DNA of 64,000 bases, taken from Datisca glomerata. Lineage: Eukaryota; Streptophyta; Magnoliopsida; Cucurbitales; Datiscaceae. Of the stretch, positions 1-13,205 are shown in pieces. The notes under the pieces are model-generated. The model was not told the origin of the DNA. It searched no databases and saw only the letters and a list, made by a program, of their open reading frames with translations. Both the position numbers and the translations under genes were made by a program. The DNA lies in NCBI GenBank assembly GCA_003255025.1, contig QANY01009110.1, positions 1,178,001-1,242,000 of the forward strand. Reading direction: 5' to 3'. Position 1 is the stretch's first letter, and every line of letters begins with the position of its first letter.

Positions 1-216
1 TGGCAAACTTCTATGTTGGGTTTCAATATTCTTATATCATTTATTGTTTTCTTGGTAAAAGAAATGTTATAGTATCCAAGAAAAAAATCGGTCTTCTTTT
101 GATCTTTATTTGTTGATACTCGGAGACACTCTCATGGGCCTGGATCTGAATGTTGTAAACCTGGGATATTGAGTTGCCGGTTGATACTTGTGTTTGTAGT
201 TAGTTAGTTCATGAAA

Positions 217-554
217 ACAGTAATATTTTTATTATCTGCATTTGGTTGTTTTCTTTGTTCCATGGAACACTTGTGAGACCATTATTTCACGCTCTTCACT
301 TTGCAAGACTGAACATAGTTTAAGTGTTAGTTTGCGAAGGAATTTAGAAATATTCATCTAGGAAGTGAATAAGCTATCCCAATAGTACAGTAATATTTTT
401 ATTATCTGCATTTGGTTGTTTTCTTTGTTCCATGGAACACTTGTGAGACCATTATTTCACGCTTTTCACTTTGCAAGACTGAACATAGTTTAAGTGTTAG
501 TTTGCGAAGGAATTTAGAAATATTCATCTAGGAAGTGAATAAGTTATCCCAATA
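217..554. repeat. tandem duplication, 170-bp period, in a COG1 intron
   Basis: Bases 217-384 and 387-554 are almost identical. Both start ACAGTAATATTTTTATTATC and both end in ATCCCAATA. I see only two substitutions (CTCTTC/CTTTTC and AAGCTA/AAGTTA), so the duplication is recent. The copies have no open frame and lie upstream of the first visible exon, so they are intronic. Confidence 0.9.
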
Positions 555-837
555 TGGGACTATTTATTCACGTAGTGCAGACGGGAGAACTAACTTATGC
601 TATTTCTAGAGGCTGCATATTTCTGACAACATGTTCTCTGATATTTGGTTGTAATGTATTTTCTATGAGAGAACACCTTAAGCTGTATAGTTCGTACATG
701 ATCTTCATCCTCAGATATGCTTGGATGGCTCGTACTTTACTACTATAGTGAGATCTGTCTTGGTTTAGTGATGGTGTCCAATATTCAATTGCAAGTCATT
801 ATTTCATTTCATTATTATCATTTCATGTTTTATGCAG

Positions 838-3800
838 ATCATTGATATTTATGGGGACTTCCTTTCCTCTAAAGAAAATGGTAGATCCCAAGTATCAGAG
901 AAAGGAGTTCTGCAGATTTTATTAGACATAAGATTTGCCGCTGATGTTCTATCTGGGGGTGATTCTAATATAAATGAGGAGTTGTCTAGAAATCCGAGGG
1001 CAAAGTTCCAGTTCAGAAGGAAGCATGACCAAAGTGATACAAAATCAGTTGTGGGAGAGCGATTGCATGGATTAACAAATCGTCTTTCACAAAGACTGGA
1101 TCCGATAGATTGGCTTACGTAAGTTCAATCATTTATTCTTGACCTACTGGTGATCCAAAACATTGAAAATATTTGGATGTCATGCTACTTACAGAGGTGA
1201 AAGTCTTGTAATCATTGAAATTTCAGTCAGGAAAGTGTTGTACTTGGATCCTTTGTTGTTTCTGATTGTCTCCAACTCCTAGTAAAAACGTTCTCCTAGG
1301 AGTGGCTTCCAAGATTATTATTTACAGAGTTGTGGTTGATTGTCAAGAAGAATTTGACTATGGGATACCGGAATTTAATTTATAAATACAGGATCATCAA
1401 CTCTCCTTCGAATTGATATAGGAAATATCAGTCTCTGTATTTTATCATAGTTGTGAAGGGAAATTGGACGCTAATGGAAATGTCGGGTAAACTTGTATGA
1501 TTGTTGAGCTGAAACGAGATTTCTCTACTGGTTGCTGACAATATGGTGAATATAGAATATCCAGAAAATAGCAATCTTTCTGTATTTTATCATAGTTGTG
1601 AAGGGAAATTGGAAGCTAATGGAAATGTGGGGTAAAACCTGTATGTTTGTTGAGCTGAAACAAGATTTCTCTACTGGTTCCTGACAATATGATGAATATA
1701 GAATCTCTATTTAGCATATAAAATATGCTTATCTTGATTAGTAAATATAGCATACCCTGATGAATGTAGAATACACCTATCTTAATATGGATTTGAGTCT
1801 TACTTCTAGTCAAAATTTAAAATAATAAACCCGAATTTATGTCTTACATATCTCTACAGAATTGTCCTGCACCATCTTGTTCTAACTTGTTGAATCTAAA
1901 ACTAGGTACGAGCCATATCTCTGGGAGAATGAGAAGCAGTCATACCTCCGACACGCTGTCCTATTTGGATTTTTTGTGCAGCTTAAAAGGATGTATACCG
2001 ATACAGTCCAGAAATTGCCTACTAATTCTGAGTCAAATATCATGAGATGCTCTGTGGTACCACGTTTCAAATATCTTCCCATCAGGTAATTCTAATTAAA
2101 GACGTCTTATCTCAGTTATAAGTTATAACATTCCATGCACTTTTTTGGGTTTTTCATTGTGAATCTATAACACACACACCGATGGTATAAATGTCTACCC
2201 ATGTGTGGCACGCATAATTCTGGTTGATCTCTTTTCTTTTTCTTTTTTTAATATCTTGGATTTTTATCTTCATCACTAACTGGACATGGATGAAAAGCCT
2301 GGTTCGTTACTTATTGTTCTATATTTAAACTCTTTTTTAAAGAAAATAAAAGTTCCAAACTCTTCTCAAATAAATTTCTGTCTTAATATGAAGTTACTAT
2401 CTTGGATGGCTATTTATTAAACGTCATTTTCTTGTATAATGTTATCGTTTGTCCAGTGCTCCAGCCTTGTCCTCAAGAGGGACATCAAAGACATCAGGTC
2501 CAATGTCTTCCGATGATATCGCTTCAAAAAGTTCCTGGAAAGCTTACACAAATGGTGACCTTTCAAGGAAGATTGATCTGGATGAGAACTCCAGCTTCGG
2601 GGTTGCAGCACCTCTATTTAAGTCTTTTATGCAGGTAAAACTGACTTTGCTATGTTCTCCTCCCCCCCCCCCCCCCCCCCCCCNCCCCCCCCCCCCCAGC
2701 TTTTCATAATTGGATTGTTTTGTGAGTTTTTGGAAATGTTTATTTTTCTTCAATACACATACCTTTATCGATAAAAAACAATTTTGGATAGTTTACGTAT
2801 TCCTTGATGCCAGTTAACATATTGAATTGTATTCTCTCTAGTGGCAATGATGAATATAGAGGACCCAAACTTCAACCTTGGAAAAGATAGGACATCTGTA
2901 TATTAAGATGGGGGAGTAGGGATGTGTAGAAGTAGGAAAACAGCCACCTTTCCTTTTTCTTCTTTTCCTTTTTTCTTTTTGTTTGGGGGGGGGGGGGGGG
3001 GTGGNGGGGGAGATGGTAGAAAATAATTTAATAAGAATATTAACCATAAATTAATCAGGATATGTATAGTGGACGAGACGGAGTTGATTTCTTACTCTCT
3101 GTACACCTGGAAAAATTCTACATTGTTTTCTGTGGGCAGGATGACCTATTCTTCGGTGTCCTTGCGAATGATATTTTTTCTTGCTGTTAAATCTTCAACC
3201 CGAAAGAATCTTCTCTTTTTATGGTGGTCCAATAAAGCAAAATCTTTAGGCCCATCATTCAGGTTTGATTGAGGGACCCAAATCGTTCTTTCTCCCTTCT
3301 CAGCGTTGGCATATTTGTTGCTAAATAGCCATATAAGTCAAGTGGTGAATGGCTTGGGGGAAAATATTCAAAATCAGTTGCAGCAATATGTTGACCTCCT
3401 ATATTTAAAACATGGATTATGTAGTCTTCACAATTTCTGCCTCTTGGATCAATTATTCCTACGCTGTTTCACTTTGTTTTCTGAGTTTTTTGGAATTCAG
3501 CTCTTTGATGTGGTTTACTTTATAAACCTCTATATTGTTTTTCGTTGTGATGTTTCTTTGGAGGGGTGAGTCAAGCTGCTTTTTCTGTAATCCAACAAAA
3601 TTTACCAGCACCAATGATCTAAGTTTGTCCATCTCTTTTTTTACGTCACTTTTTTTAATACAAATTTTGTTTCCTATAAAAAAAATCAATCCAGGTTTGT
3701 CATTCTCTTTTTCTCTTTCTCTTGGTTACTAATTGTGTAATATTTTGAAAGTTGAGATGTTAACTCTGCTTCTTATAATTGCTAGGTTGGAAGCAGATTT

Positions 3801-3959
3801 GGAGAGAGCACGCTGAAACTCGGATCAATGCTGACAGATGGACAAGTTGGCATATTCAAGGACAGATCAGCAGCTGCAATGTCAACTTTCGGTGATATTT
3901 TACCTGCCCAAGCTGCAGGTCTTCTTTCTTCCTTCACAGCCTCCAGATCAGACTCTTGA
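838..3959 (+). CDS. COG1: COG1, conserved oligomeric Golgi complex subunit 1 (3' part, four exons)
   Basis: This is the C-terminal part of COG subunit 1, a tether that helps retrograde vesicles dock at the Golgi. Exons by splice sites and reading frame: 838-1118, 1906-2085, 2457-2634, 3786-3959 (stop TGA 3957-3959). All introns are GT-AG and the phases join cleanly into about 270 residues. Recognisable stretches are IIDIYGDFL at the start, [20 protein letters not shown] across the first junction, [25 protein letters not shown] across the third junction, and the ending [16 protein letters not shown]. Earlier exons lie left of the window, and I see no coding exon in 1-837. The last intron (2635-3785) holds the two homopolymer runs with N. 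The family call comes from remembered plant COG1 C-termini. Confidence 0.85.
1434..1704. repeat. tandem duplication, 145-bp period, in a COG1 intron
   Basis: Bases 1434-1559 and 1579-1704 are diverged copies. Both begin TCTGTATTTTATCATAGTTG and both end GAATATAGAAT. They differ at several positions, so this duplication is older than the one at 217-554. It lies in the intron between exons 838-1118 and 1906-2085 and carries no coding sense. Confidence 0.85.
2662..3010. repeat. two homopolymer runs containing N (assembly-uncertain)
   Basis: A run of C occupies 2662-2697 with an N at 2684. A run of G occupies 2985-3010, broken by one T and with an N at 3005. Both are in the last COG1 intron. A single N inside a long homopolymer usually marks unresolved length, so exact coordinates and length here are unreliable. 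A third run of this kind is at 40056-40083. Confidence 0.85.
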
Positions 3960-6900
3960 TATCCAAAAAGGAAATCCCCAGTTTTTCATCTTCATATCAC
4001 ATGGTCAGTATCAGTTGAAAGCAATGTGGAAGTCCACTGAACATCTCAATACTTTGTCGCCGTATGACTCTTAAGTGCACAATTGAAATTTGAGATGCTT
4101 CCAAAATAGTTACATCATTCATCCTAGAACGAGAAAGAGGAGTGAGATGTAGCAGCTGGAATTGAATGAGTGGAACTATTTATCTGTTGTTTACCAGAGG
4201 GACTTATTACAACTGTTAAAGTATCAACTCGGATTTTACAGGTTCATTTTTCGTTTTTACGCCATGTGAAGTAGAACGCATCTGATATGCATTACCTAGA
4301 CCATTACAGTAGGTTTACCAACAATATTATAGGACAAAAAGCCTAATATTATAGGACGAAAAGCAGATGAGGCTTCGAGGGAGCGTTTTAGAAGATCTAT
4401 TCAGAGTTCAGAGCGGTGAAGCGTAAAGTTTTATTCTCCAAACACTACGCCTCTTACGAGAAATTTCGGACTGCAGATCTCTGGTGAGTTTTTGCTTCCA
4501 TCTATTGAATACAATTGATGTGGACATCAATTGGTTGTCGTTGATCTGTGTCCTGCTGGTCCTTATCTCTAAGTAGGGAAAGTTTTAAGTTTCTTTTATT
4601 CTTTTATTTTGTTATTGAAAACAGCAGTATACTATTACTATGAGATCCCAAAACTTTTTTCATGCACAATGTAAATATGTGATTAGTAATGAACATTTCT
4701 CTGCCTTTTTTGAGGTAGAAAAGGCTTATTTTATTTCAAGCAATACCAGCTTTCAGCTTATCTTTCCTTTTGAACAAAAGCTTTCAGCTCTTTTTCTTCT
4801 TTAGTTGATTTGCAAGTGTTTGTGTGTGTGAGAGAGAGTTTGATGCATAATATAATAATATATTATATTTCTTATCCCTCGATGGTGTTTGATTCAATGT
4901 AATGGAAATACAATGGAGTGTTCCTTATAAATATTCATTCTTGTATTTAGTTATTAATTTTTTGTGTCATTTTATAAAATAATATTCACATGGATCGATG
5001 AATTCTCCTCGTTCATTTATGACTTTCATGTAATTCTTATTCTATTCGTAATTTACATTTTGTCGTTCTTTCATTATCTCGATACTTCATTCTTCTATTT
5101 TCATCAGCATCTCCTTACATTACACCACCACCGAGAGTAACCTTGGGTTTATTTGATCAACACAATGTTACTTAAAATGAAGGTGACAAATGACTTGACA
5201 TCAAGTTATATGTTTCTCCACAAAGTCTATTTATTTGCCTTACACGTATCAAATGATATTATTTATGTGAAATATTTAAATGTAGAATGTCAAAAGGTGT
5301 TGAGTAGCTGACTCTAAATAATAGAATACATTAGCTGACTCTAAATAACAGTTATGTGGGTTAATAATAAGTCATTTTCAACTTAGAATGGTTTATTTGA
5401 GCTATCCGATTAGATTTAGACTTAGATTGATTTTTAGAGCTATCCTATTAGATTTAGACGTCACATTTCAAACTAAAAAAAATTATTTAGTATAGTTCAC
5501 ATTTGCTATTTGAACCCAAGGTTAGAGAATTTTAATTCTTTACAATAAGATATAGTTGACAGTTTGGATGAAAATAAGATTTGACTAGTCAAAATTAATA
5601 TAATATATTTATTGAATAAAAACAATAGGTGGAGGGGATATAAGTAAAAAAAAAAAAAAAGGCTACTGTAATTTTTTCCCATGGAAGAGAAGACGAAGGT
5701 AAAGAAATGAGGAGGGGACAAAAAGCACGTAATTAAGGAGGATGGAAAAGGGGAAGAAAGAGATGTAACAGTTGCTGCTCTGAAATTGTTCTTATTATTC
5801 TCTCTCTCTAACTCTATATTTCTCTCTCCTCAGAATTTGTAAAGCTTAATCATAGGAATTCGTGTAAAGTGAGTGCCAAACTCCAAGAACAGGAAATAGG
5901 AATAGTCAAGGAGGATGGGATGGGGACCTGTCTATTGTCTCTACCTCTCATTGCCTATGCCTTCAATTAATTCTCTCTCTTTATTTTTTTTCTCTCTTTT
6001 TAAAATAAATATAGGAAAACAAAAGAATTTAATAAAAAGTAAAAATGAAAATAATTGTATTATTTAAGTAATAAAGAAAAGGTGAAGTCAAATCAAAAGG
6101 AGATAGATACTCATTAAATTCTAATTCTCATGCTCATGGTGTTGGCACTATCTAATAAATGCAATTGCATTGGGTAATGGAGTACGTAGTCCCAAGCTTA
6201 TTAACCATCCTCATTCTCTCCTCAACCCTAGACTAGAGATGGTGTGTGCTACTCTTGCTTGGCACCGGGACTGGTACACGGCTTAATCCTTCCTTATATT
6301 ATGTCTACTACTATATAATATATCAAATATGTATCATAAAACTTTCCATGTTTTTTTATTTGATAAGAATTGAATAATTAATATATTCTTTTTGACAAAA
6401 TATCAAGGTCAACCCTAAGGAATTACTCTAAACCATGAAACAACGGTTAATTATGAGAGAATATTGAATTTTAGGTACTAAAAAACGGTAGACTTACTAG
6501 GAAATGAAGCTACCATTTCATATGAGAAAAAATGCTAATAATACCCAGCTCCCCCTCCAATTATATATTCTCAGATGTGTTCAGTGCAATAAGAGTAGAG
6601 TCTCAACCCGAAATAAATGCAGAATATAACAAATTAATTAATTAAGCCAATTATGCTTTTGGTTTTGATTAGGGCTCCGTAAGGCGTGAATGTGTCGGTA
6701 TATCACCCAACCTTTCAATTCATGTTACCCTTCCAATTTCTCTCATCTTTTCCCTTATCTCCATACAACAATATCCTATCATTCCCTCTTTATTTTTCCC
6801 ATCCTTCTCTCTTTCTCCACTTGGCCTTTTCTAGGGTTCTTTTTATTTAATCCTTCTCATCTTCTTTTTCTAAATTCTAGAAATTACTAGGGTTACAATC

Positions 6901-8591
6901 TATGAGATGGCATCAAACGACAACGGTAACCTATGTATGATGTATGGATGTGATGATGGATAATATGGTGGATGTATGGGACGAATTGATGCTATCACCA
7001 CTTGATGAAATGCAAATGGGTGAATATTGGGGTCAGAAGTAGTACTACCCTGATGACTGACTGATAAATAAGAGAGAGAGAGAGAGAGGCAATGCATTTA
7101 AAGGCGAAGTCATCATTGCCAAGTACGTCATCATTGTCATGCAATTGAACAATCTTCTATTTCTTTCTTATTTATTTATTTATTTATTTGACTACGTATC
7201 CATTTTCAACCCCAACAAATTTCCAAATGAAACCCTAATTTATTGAGTGATTCTAAGTTGATTAACATTTTAATCATATTTTAGTTGACGAACGACACAA
7301 CCATTCATAAAAGTAGTTTACCAAAACCTTGCTTCATGAGTTTGAACTTAGTTCAAATCTTAATCAACATATAATTACTTCAATTGATCACATAAAATGA
7401 TTGACAAGATATCAGATACATAATATTAATTTATAGTTTTAAGATATTATAACTTATCTCTAGCGATCATAGACGACTACCATACGTTATTCTAACCGAA
7501 AACAGGAAATGAAAAAATAAATAAGTATTGTTTCGAACTAAGGATACTTTCAAGAACATTATTCAGCTCATGACCATACATGGCCCAATTATGTTATTAC
7601 ATGAATTAATTACAGTTCATTATAAATTAGATTTATACTTCTTTTAAGATGTATTAATATTTTATACTAGTGGTGATAAATATTATTTTAAGTTAATTGA
7701 TGTAAATTTAATGGAGTAGATCACATTAAACCGGGACCAATATTTATTGTTATATTTTCAAATAATTGAAGATCAATGTTATATAACATTGATATTTACA
7801 GATTTGGTATAAATTGTCCCCTTTTTATTTTTGTTTTTCATCAATTTGACGTCTCATATCAATTAACTCCCATCTATTCTGTGCTCCAAAGGATCTTCTC
7901 TTTCGCTTTGGATTTTGAGTAGTTTTGCATTACAGTGAAAAGTAATTAATGTCCATGACATTTCCTCTGCAACTTCCTTTCATGCTTCTGTTGCCCTTTA
8001 TAATTAACAGAGAGAGAGAGATGAGGGGTTAGGCCTACATGTAATAAATAGACATACCCACCTCTTACTAACACACACACACATATATACGGTCTGTTTT
8101 TTGTCTTGTTCCATTATGTGTCTTTGTGCTTTTATTTGGGAGATTTGCTTTTATGCTTAACAGTTTCATTATTTGACAGTGAACCTAATTCAGCTCTTTT
8201 TCATTCAATTTTTTATTTATTTATTCCCACATTTTCATATTTGTTTTTCTTTTATTTGGGTTTTTAATTTCATTCTTTTTGCTGCTTCTGTCCTAACCAA
8301 TCAGTTTTATTCACATTTATTTAGGTCTTTTCATTATTACGAGAAGATGTTTGGACAGTCCATGCAAGCACTATAGTGTATTCTTTAGTTAATTAGCTAA
8401 TAATTTTTTTATAGAACATTTGCGAATAAATATGGACTAAACATGTGCGAAAATTCAGCAAATTAAAAGGGTGAGTTTGGGATCCAAGTGTGCATGATGT
8501 ATTCAAAAACTCTACTTTGAGTTTTTGGTAGTTTAAAGTATATTTTTACAAGAAATTATATATTCAAGTGTTTATTAAAATGATTTTAAAT

Positions 8592-8627
<36 letters not shown>

Positions 8628-11600
8628 TATTGTGAAACTTATAATATCATAGCATTTCAGGATTATTTTGGCCTATTAATCTTCCAATATATCAGTTTCA
8701 ACAATTCTCATTCTTAATATTTCTTCCTAGCTGGTTGGCCGGTAGTAGATATCTAATTCAACCAATCTATACTTGATAGTCAAGGTCGTGTAATTAACAC
8801 CTGATTGATATTAGTAACCGCGCTAACCTTAGTATGGAAGTTATGCATGAACATAATGATCATAACTTCTCTCTAGACCTAGTTGTTGTTGAAGCTCCAT
8901 CTATAAATTGATAATACTTTTGGTCTTAGTGCATAAGAGTTATTAAAAGTACATGAGCGATAACCAATTTCTTGTTCTCTGAAGAGGGTTGGTATTACTC
9001 ATTTCATTGTCGCACTTACAAAAATGGCCCTTTTTAAAATAAAATGCATTATGAACAGTAAAAACTATGACATGATAAGTGTGTAAGCCGAATATATAAA
9101 CATTTGGTATACGCAAAATTAATTTTTTTGTGACATTGTAAATTACACTCTTAAACTTATTAATTCTTTTTAAAATTTAAACTTAGACTTTTATGCTAAA
9201 ATGATACTCTTAGACTTTGTACGTCCAATTTGATACTCAAAACCTTTCAAATGTGGAAAATTTGACCAGTTTAAAAAGTTTCGAGAATGGGACATTTTAA
9301 AAGTCTATATCAAGAGACAATGAATGATGATGATAGATGATAAAAGAAAAATCAATTTGACGGTGTCCAAAATTATAAACACTTATAAATAATTGATATA
9401 ACACTTCATTATTTAAATCTTATTTTATAAAAGATCGATATAAATTACTCTAACGGAGAAGAAAACCAAAGAATAAAAACAAGAAATACCCAGCCGACTA
9501 GAGGATGAAAAACGCATCAAAGTAGCCAACTATTTATTTTATTCACATTCTTATCTGATCTTCTAATATGTTTTTCTTCTCAGTAGCATTAGCATGATGC
9601 TACTATATATATTGATATCGAAACAAATTAGACCATTAGATAAAAAGATGGCTAGCGGGTATGTAGTGGTGGATAAGAGGAGATATGACATATTGTTTTT
9701 GAAATATTTGAAAAAAATAATCAGAAAATGAAGATACGTAGAGCCCATTAAACTGTGGAAAAGAGAAAAAATCAAAGGGTTAGAAACAAAATCACAGACT
9801 GTAAGTGCATCTGACATACCCCTTTCGCAACAGCAAAAACACACAAAGAACTATGTGCTCTTACTGTTAACTGCAATTTACAAGTACATTTTTGGCAACA
9901 CAATCTCTTTCCCACATTTTCCATCTTCTTTTTCTTTTCTTTTTTAATTTAAACTTTCTGAAAAGCTGAGACATTAAAGAAAATTAAGGATCATATATGA
10001 TATAATACATAAGTCAAAATTGTCTTTATAATTAAAGAATATTAAATTAATTAAACATTGGAATTTAGTTTACTCAAGCTCAATCTCTATCTCTCTCCCC
10101 ATCTCTTTGCCTTATCTCTCTATCAAGTATCAACGTTCAACAGTGACTGCTTCACACTCTAGTACTTATGAATCCAAAAGAACAAAAAAGTTGGTCAATA
10201 CAAAAAAAATGTTGAGTGTATATTAATTTCACTGATCAAATTTTAGAATTTATTTAACAAAATGAAGTGTTATTGATGATCATATAAATGGCGTACACTG
10301 GAAAAAGAATGAAAGACATAATAACATGTACACATACACATGCATTAATAATCTCAATGAGTCAATTAATTCATTTTCTTTATAAAAACAAAAACTATAT
10401 CATATATAATTTGTTTATGACTGTTGCAACTAGAGTTTTTTCTAAAATGTGTGGACTGTTGAAAGTGATTCTAAATTCCAATTGCATGACAGACAGAGCT
10501 GAGACATTGTAGGGTTCATCATGAGAAAAAGTATATATAGGACTGCTAGTCTTTTACAGTCTCAGCAACAAGAAGAGGGTGGTCAAAATAACTAGTCACA
10601 CATATGCAAGGGTTCTGCTTTGACACCGACTGTATTGGTGGTTAAATTCTAGATCCGGATAGTAGTATCTTACGATTTTATGATCTTGTCATTCTTACGA
10701 TTAGATTCATAAATAAAATCTTAAATTGAAATGATCTTACAATCTTATTATATTTTTTATCTTGAATTGGTATGATCTTATGATCCTACCAACCATAATT
10801 TTGTAAGGTATTTATAAGAATACAATATAAAATTCATTTAATCTGTTCAATTTTTAAGTTGTTATTTATTTATTTAAATTATGCTTAGTAAAATAGTGAA
10901 ATTTAACGTTGATTAATTAACTATATTCAAGAACTTTAATATATAATTTGGTAAATTGTGTTTTTTCATACTATTACTAGTATATAATAAGATCATATGA
11001 TCCGCGATTCGATCTTATAATCTGATTTACGAAACCTCTCCACAACCTTAGTGACTGGTAACATATTAGGGTTGCTCCCATCTAAGATTATTTATGCGTA
11101 GATCTCATATAAGATGATTAAAAGGTGTATCAAAACGTTAATATGGATGCTGACCGGACTGTTAAAAACTCTTTTATGCACGTATAATGGGGTCATTATA
11201 CGTTAATATAAGATCATTCATACATGAGTTTCATATGAAGTAATCCCGTGGTAGATTAGCAGCGGTACCGTACAAAAAATTGTGTTTACATTTTCTTTGG
11301 ACATTTTAATTAAAGTCAACAACGTTTAGGCGCTTCGGGACTTGTGTCTACTTGACTACTTTCTTATTTCTTTTTTCACCAAAATTACACGGAGAGAGAG
11401 GGAGCGTTTAACCTATAATAATCTCATGAGTTTCAGCTTGAAACAGAAATACATATTTCGTAAACCTTTAATTTACATATTATACAACTTTCACTGTCCT
11501 AGTTAAAAGTTCATGCTTGAAAATTATTATTTAATTAATCTTTAAATTTCTTGTAAAGTTCTCTAATTCTAACTCAATTTTCGGTTATATATCAATACTA

Positions 11601-11818
11601 CAATTCACGGCACTACATGACACACAAGTAGCAGTACCAAAAATTCGACTCATTTCATACAGACAATAACGATACACGATGATCATGGCGACATAACTTA
11701 TTTTGATTAATATAGCTATTGATCAAAACATTAAATTAAATTACAGCAAGAACAAAAATTACCTTGTCATAGATATTACTCTTGCTTAATCAACCAAAGG
11801 AGAATATAATCAAGCAAA
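3960..11818. other. intergenic stretch between COG1 and AS2, no gene recognised
   Basis: About 7.9 kb of AT-rich DNA. It begins with the COG1 3' untranslated region. Around 4322-4371 a 22-bp unit containing ATATTATAGGAC occurs twice in tandem. Bases 4372-4482 are less AT-rich and end CTGCAGATCTCTG followed by GTGAGTTTTT, which could be a non-coding exon with a splice donor, but I cannot support a gene. A poly-AT microsatellite lies at about 8592-8624, TTTA repeats near 7162-7190, and CT- or GA-rich patches at 5795-5830, 7070-7090 and 10080-10120. All open frames are short, biased in composition and without family resemblance. Confidence 0.6.
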
Positions 11819-12463
11819 CTAAGAGTTATCAATGGTACGGCGGTCGTCACCGGTGGCCGCTCTAGGCTGCTGAAACTGACTGAGTTGTCCGATGGTGGCA
11901 GACACGTTCATAGCCAAAAGGCTACCGTCATAAACACTATTGCTATTACCAGAATTATCGAACCCTCTCATCATCATCTGCTGCTGATGATCCCTAGGGA
12001 AGAATTGGTGATGAACGTAATGGTTTTGGTGATCTTTTCCTCCATTAATCAGATTCATTCCGAGGTTTTGGAAGCCGTGGTTGTGGGCTGCCGCTGCAAT
12101 TAGGCCGTGGCTAGTGAGCCCTAGGTTTTGGTACTTGGAGAGTTCGGATTTGGCGCAGGTGAGGTCCATTTGGAGTTGACGGAGTTGGTGTTGGAGGAGG
12201 GAGATGACGCCTACGCAGCCGTAGACGGGGTCGCGGAGACGCATGTCAGCCTCGTAAGCGAGGGAATTGACGGCATCTTCGCGTTGGTGAGGGTGTAGCT
12301 CGTTGAGGAGTTTTGTTACGTTGCTCGCACCAAATACTTTGTGAACGTTGGCAAATTTTTGGGGTTGATCCGGCGGGAAGTAGGGTGCAAATACACATTC
12401 CGGTTGGCATTTGCGCCGGAGGAATTTGCATGCTGCACATGGTGAGTTGGATGAGGATGCCAT
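11819..12463 (-). CDS. AS2: ASYMMETRIC LEAVES2 (LOB-domain transcription factor)
   Basis: A nuclear LOB-domain protein that in Arabidopsis pairs with the MYB protein AS1 to repress KNOX genes and specify the upper leaf side. The coding region is one exon, 214 residues. The start chosen is MASSSNSPCAAC at 12463; the longer frame from 12487 begins inside the predicted 5'UTR intron. The zinc-finger-like C block CAACKFLRRKCQPEC (C9, C12, C19, C23; spacing CX2CX6CX3C) is followed by the GAS block with FANVHKVFGASNVTKLL, then the leucine-zipper-like segment GVISLLQHQLRQLQMDL. After residue 110 the tail is rich in His, Gln and Asn, and it ends with QFQQPRAATGDDRRT. That ending matches AS2 itself rather than other LBD proteins. 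It has no coding neighbour within 3 kb. Confidence 0.95.
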   Translation of the reverse strand: MASSSNSPCAACKFLRRKCQPECVFAPYFPPDQPQKFANVHKVFGASNVTKLLNELHPHQREDAVNSLAYEADMRLRDPVYGCVGVISLLQHQLRQLQMDLTCAKSELSKYQNLGLTSHGLIAAAAHNHGFQNLGMNLINGGKDHQNHYVHHQFFPRDHQQQMMMRGFDNSGNSNSVYDGSLLAMNVSATIGQLSQFQQPRAATGDDRRTIDNS

Positions 12464-12481
12464 TTTCCCCTTTATTTTTCT

Positions 12482-13085
12482 CTGCAAAATTCAAAAAAAA
12501 TTATAATAAGAATGAACTTGAAAATACATAGTTCTTTTCTCCAACAAAAAAATAGGAAACTAGAATTAGAATTAGGAAAAATAAAAAATTATGGGTTTCT
12601 TTGGGGGGGGGGGGGCTGGATTGGTTATGTGAATTGTGAATACCATGATTTGGAGAAGAACAAATATGCAACCAAAGATTCATAATGCCCTAGTTACATG
12701 AAAATGAAAAATGGGAGTTTTTTTTAATCCAAATTTGAGAAAAATTAAAACAGATGATTTTTTCATGGTAGAAAATAAGAGAATATTATTCAAGCATAAA
12801 GGGACAGAATAAAAATCCAGTCTTTCTCTTTTTTAATATTTTGTTTGTACAAGAAATTTCAGAGGATCTACTTTCGAGCCCTAAATTATGGGAAGAAAAT
12901 ATATGATAAATGAACATAATATACGAATAGGTAGTAATTGATTTTGACAATTGAAGAAAGTAAATAAATGCTAATAAAGAGAGTGAATAATATACAAATA
13001 AGTAAAAAAAATCTATTTTCGTAATTTCCTTTTTCAATTTCTATTACCAACTTCCCTCACCAAAGCCTAAGCAGCAAAAATAAAA

Positions 13086-13167
<82 letters not shown>

Positions 13168-13205
13168 TTTGAGATATGAAGGAAATGGAGATATGTGAAG
13201 TTTAC
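12482..13205 (-). other. AS2 5'UTR intron with donor and acceptor
   Basis: On the minus strand the donor reads CCAGCAG|GTAAAC (exon end 13206, intron from 13205). The acceptor reads TTTTGCAG|AGAAAAA (intron end 12482), 18 bases before the AS2 start codon. An intron in the 5' leader is known for Arabidopsis AS2. The intron holds a G-run at 12605-12614 (C-run on the coding strand) and the long GA repeat at 13093-13167. Confidence 0.7.
13093..13167. repeat. GA microsatellite in the AS2 leader intron
   Basis: About 75 bases of nearly pure GA (one interruption, GAAGAG, near 13151). On the AS2 coding strand this is a CT run close downstream of the splice donor. Plant GAGA-type repeats near transcription starts can bind BASIC PENTACYSTEINE factors; whether this one does is not shown. 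Confidence 0.9.

Noticed and set aside
8592..8624. AT microsatellite (also 14013-14032 and 56221-56242)
   Set aside because: Ordinary plant microsatellites with no link to the nearby genes beyond position.
12487..12487. Upstream in-frame ATG for AS2 giving an eight-residue longer N-terminus (MQRKIKGK)
   Set aside because: It lies inside the predicted leader intron, before the acceptor at 12482. AS2 proteins start at MASSS.
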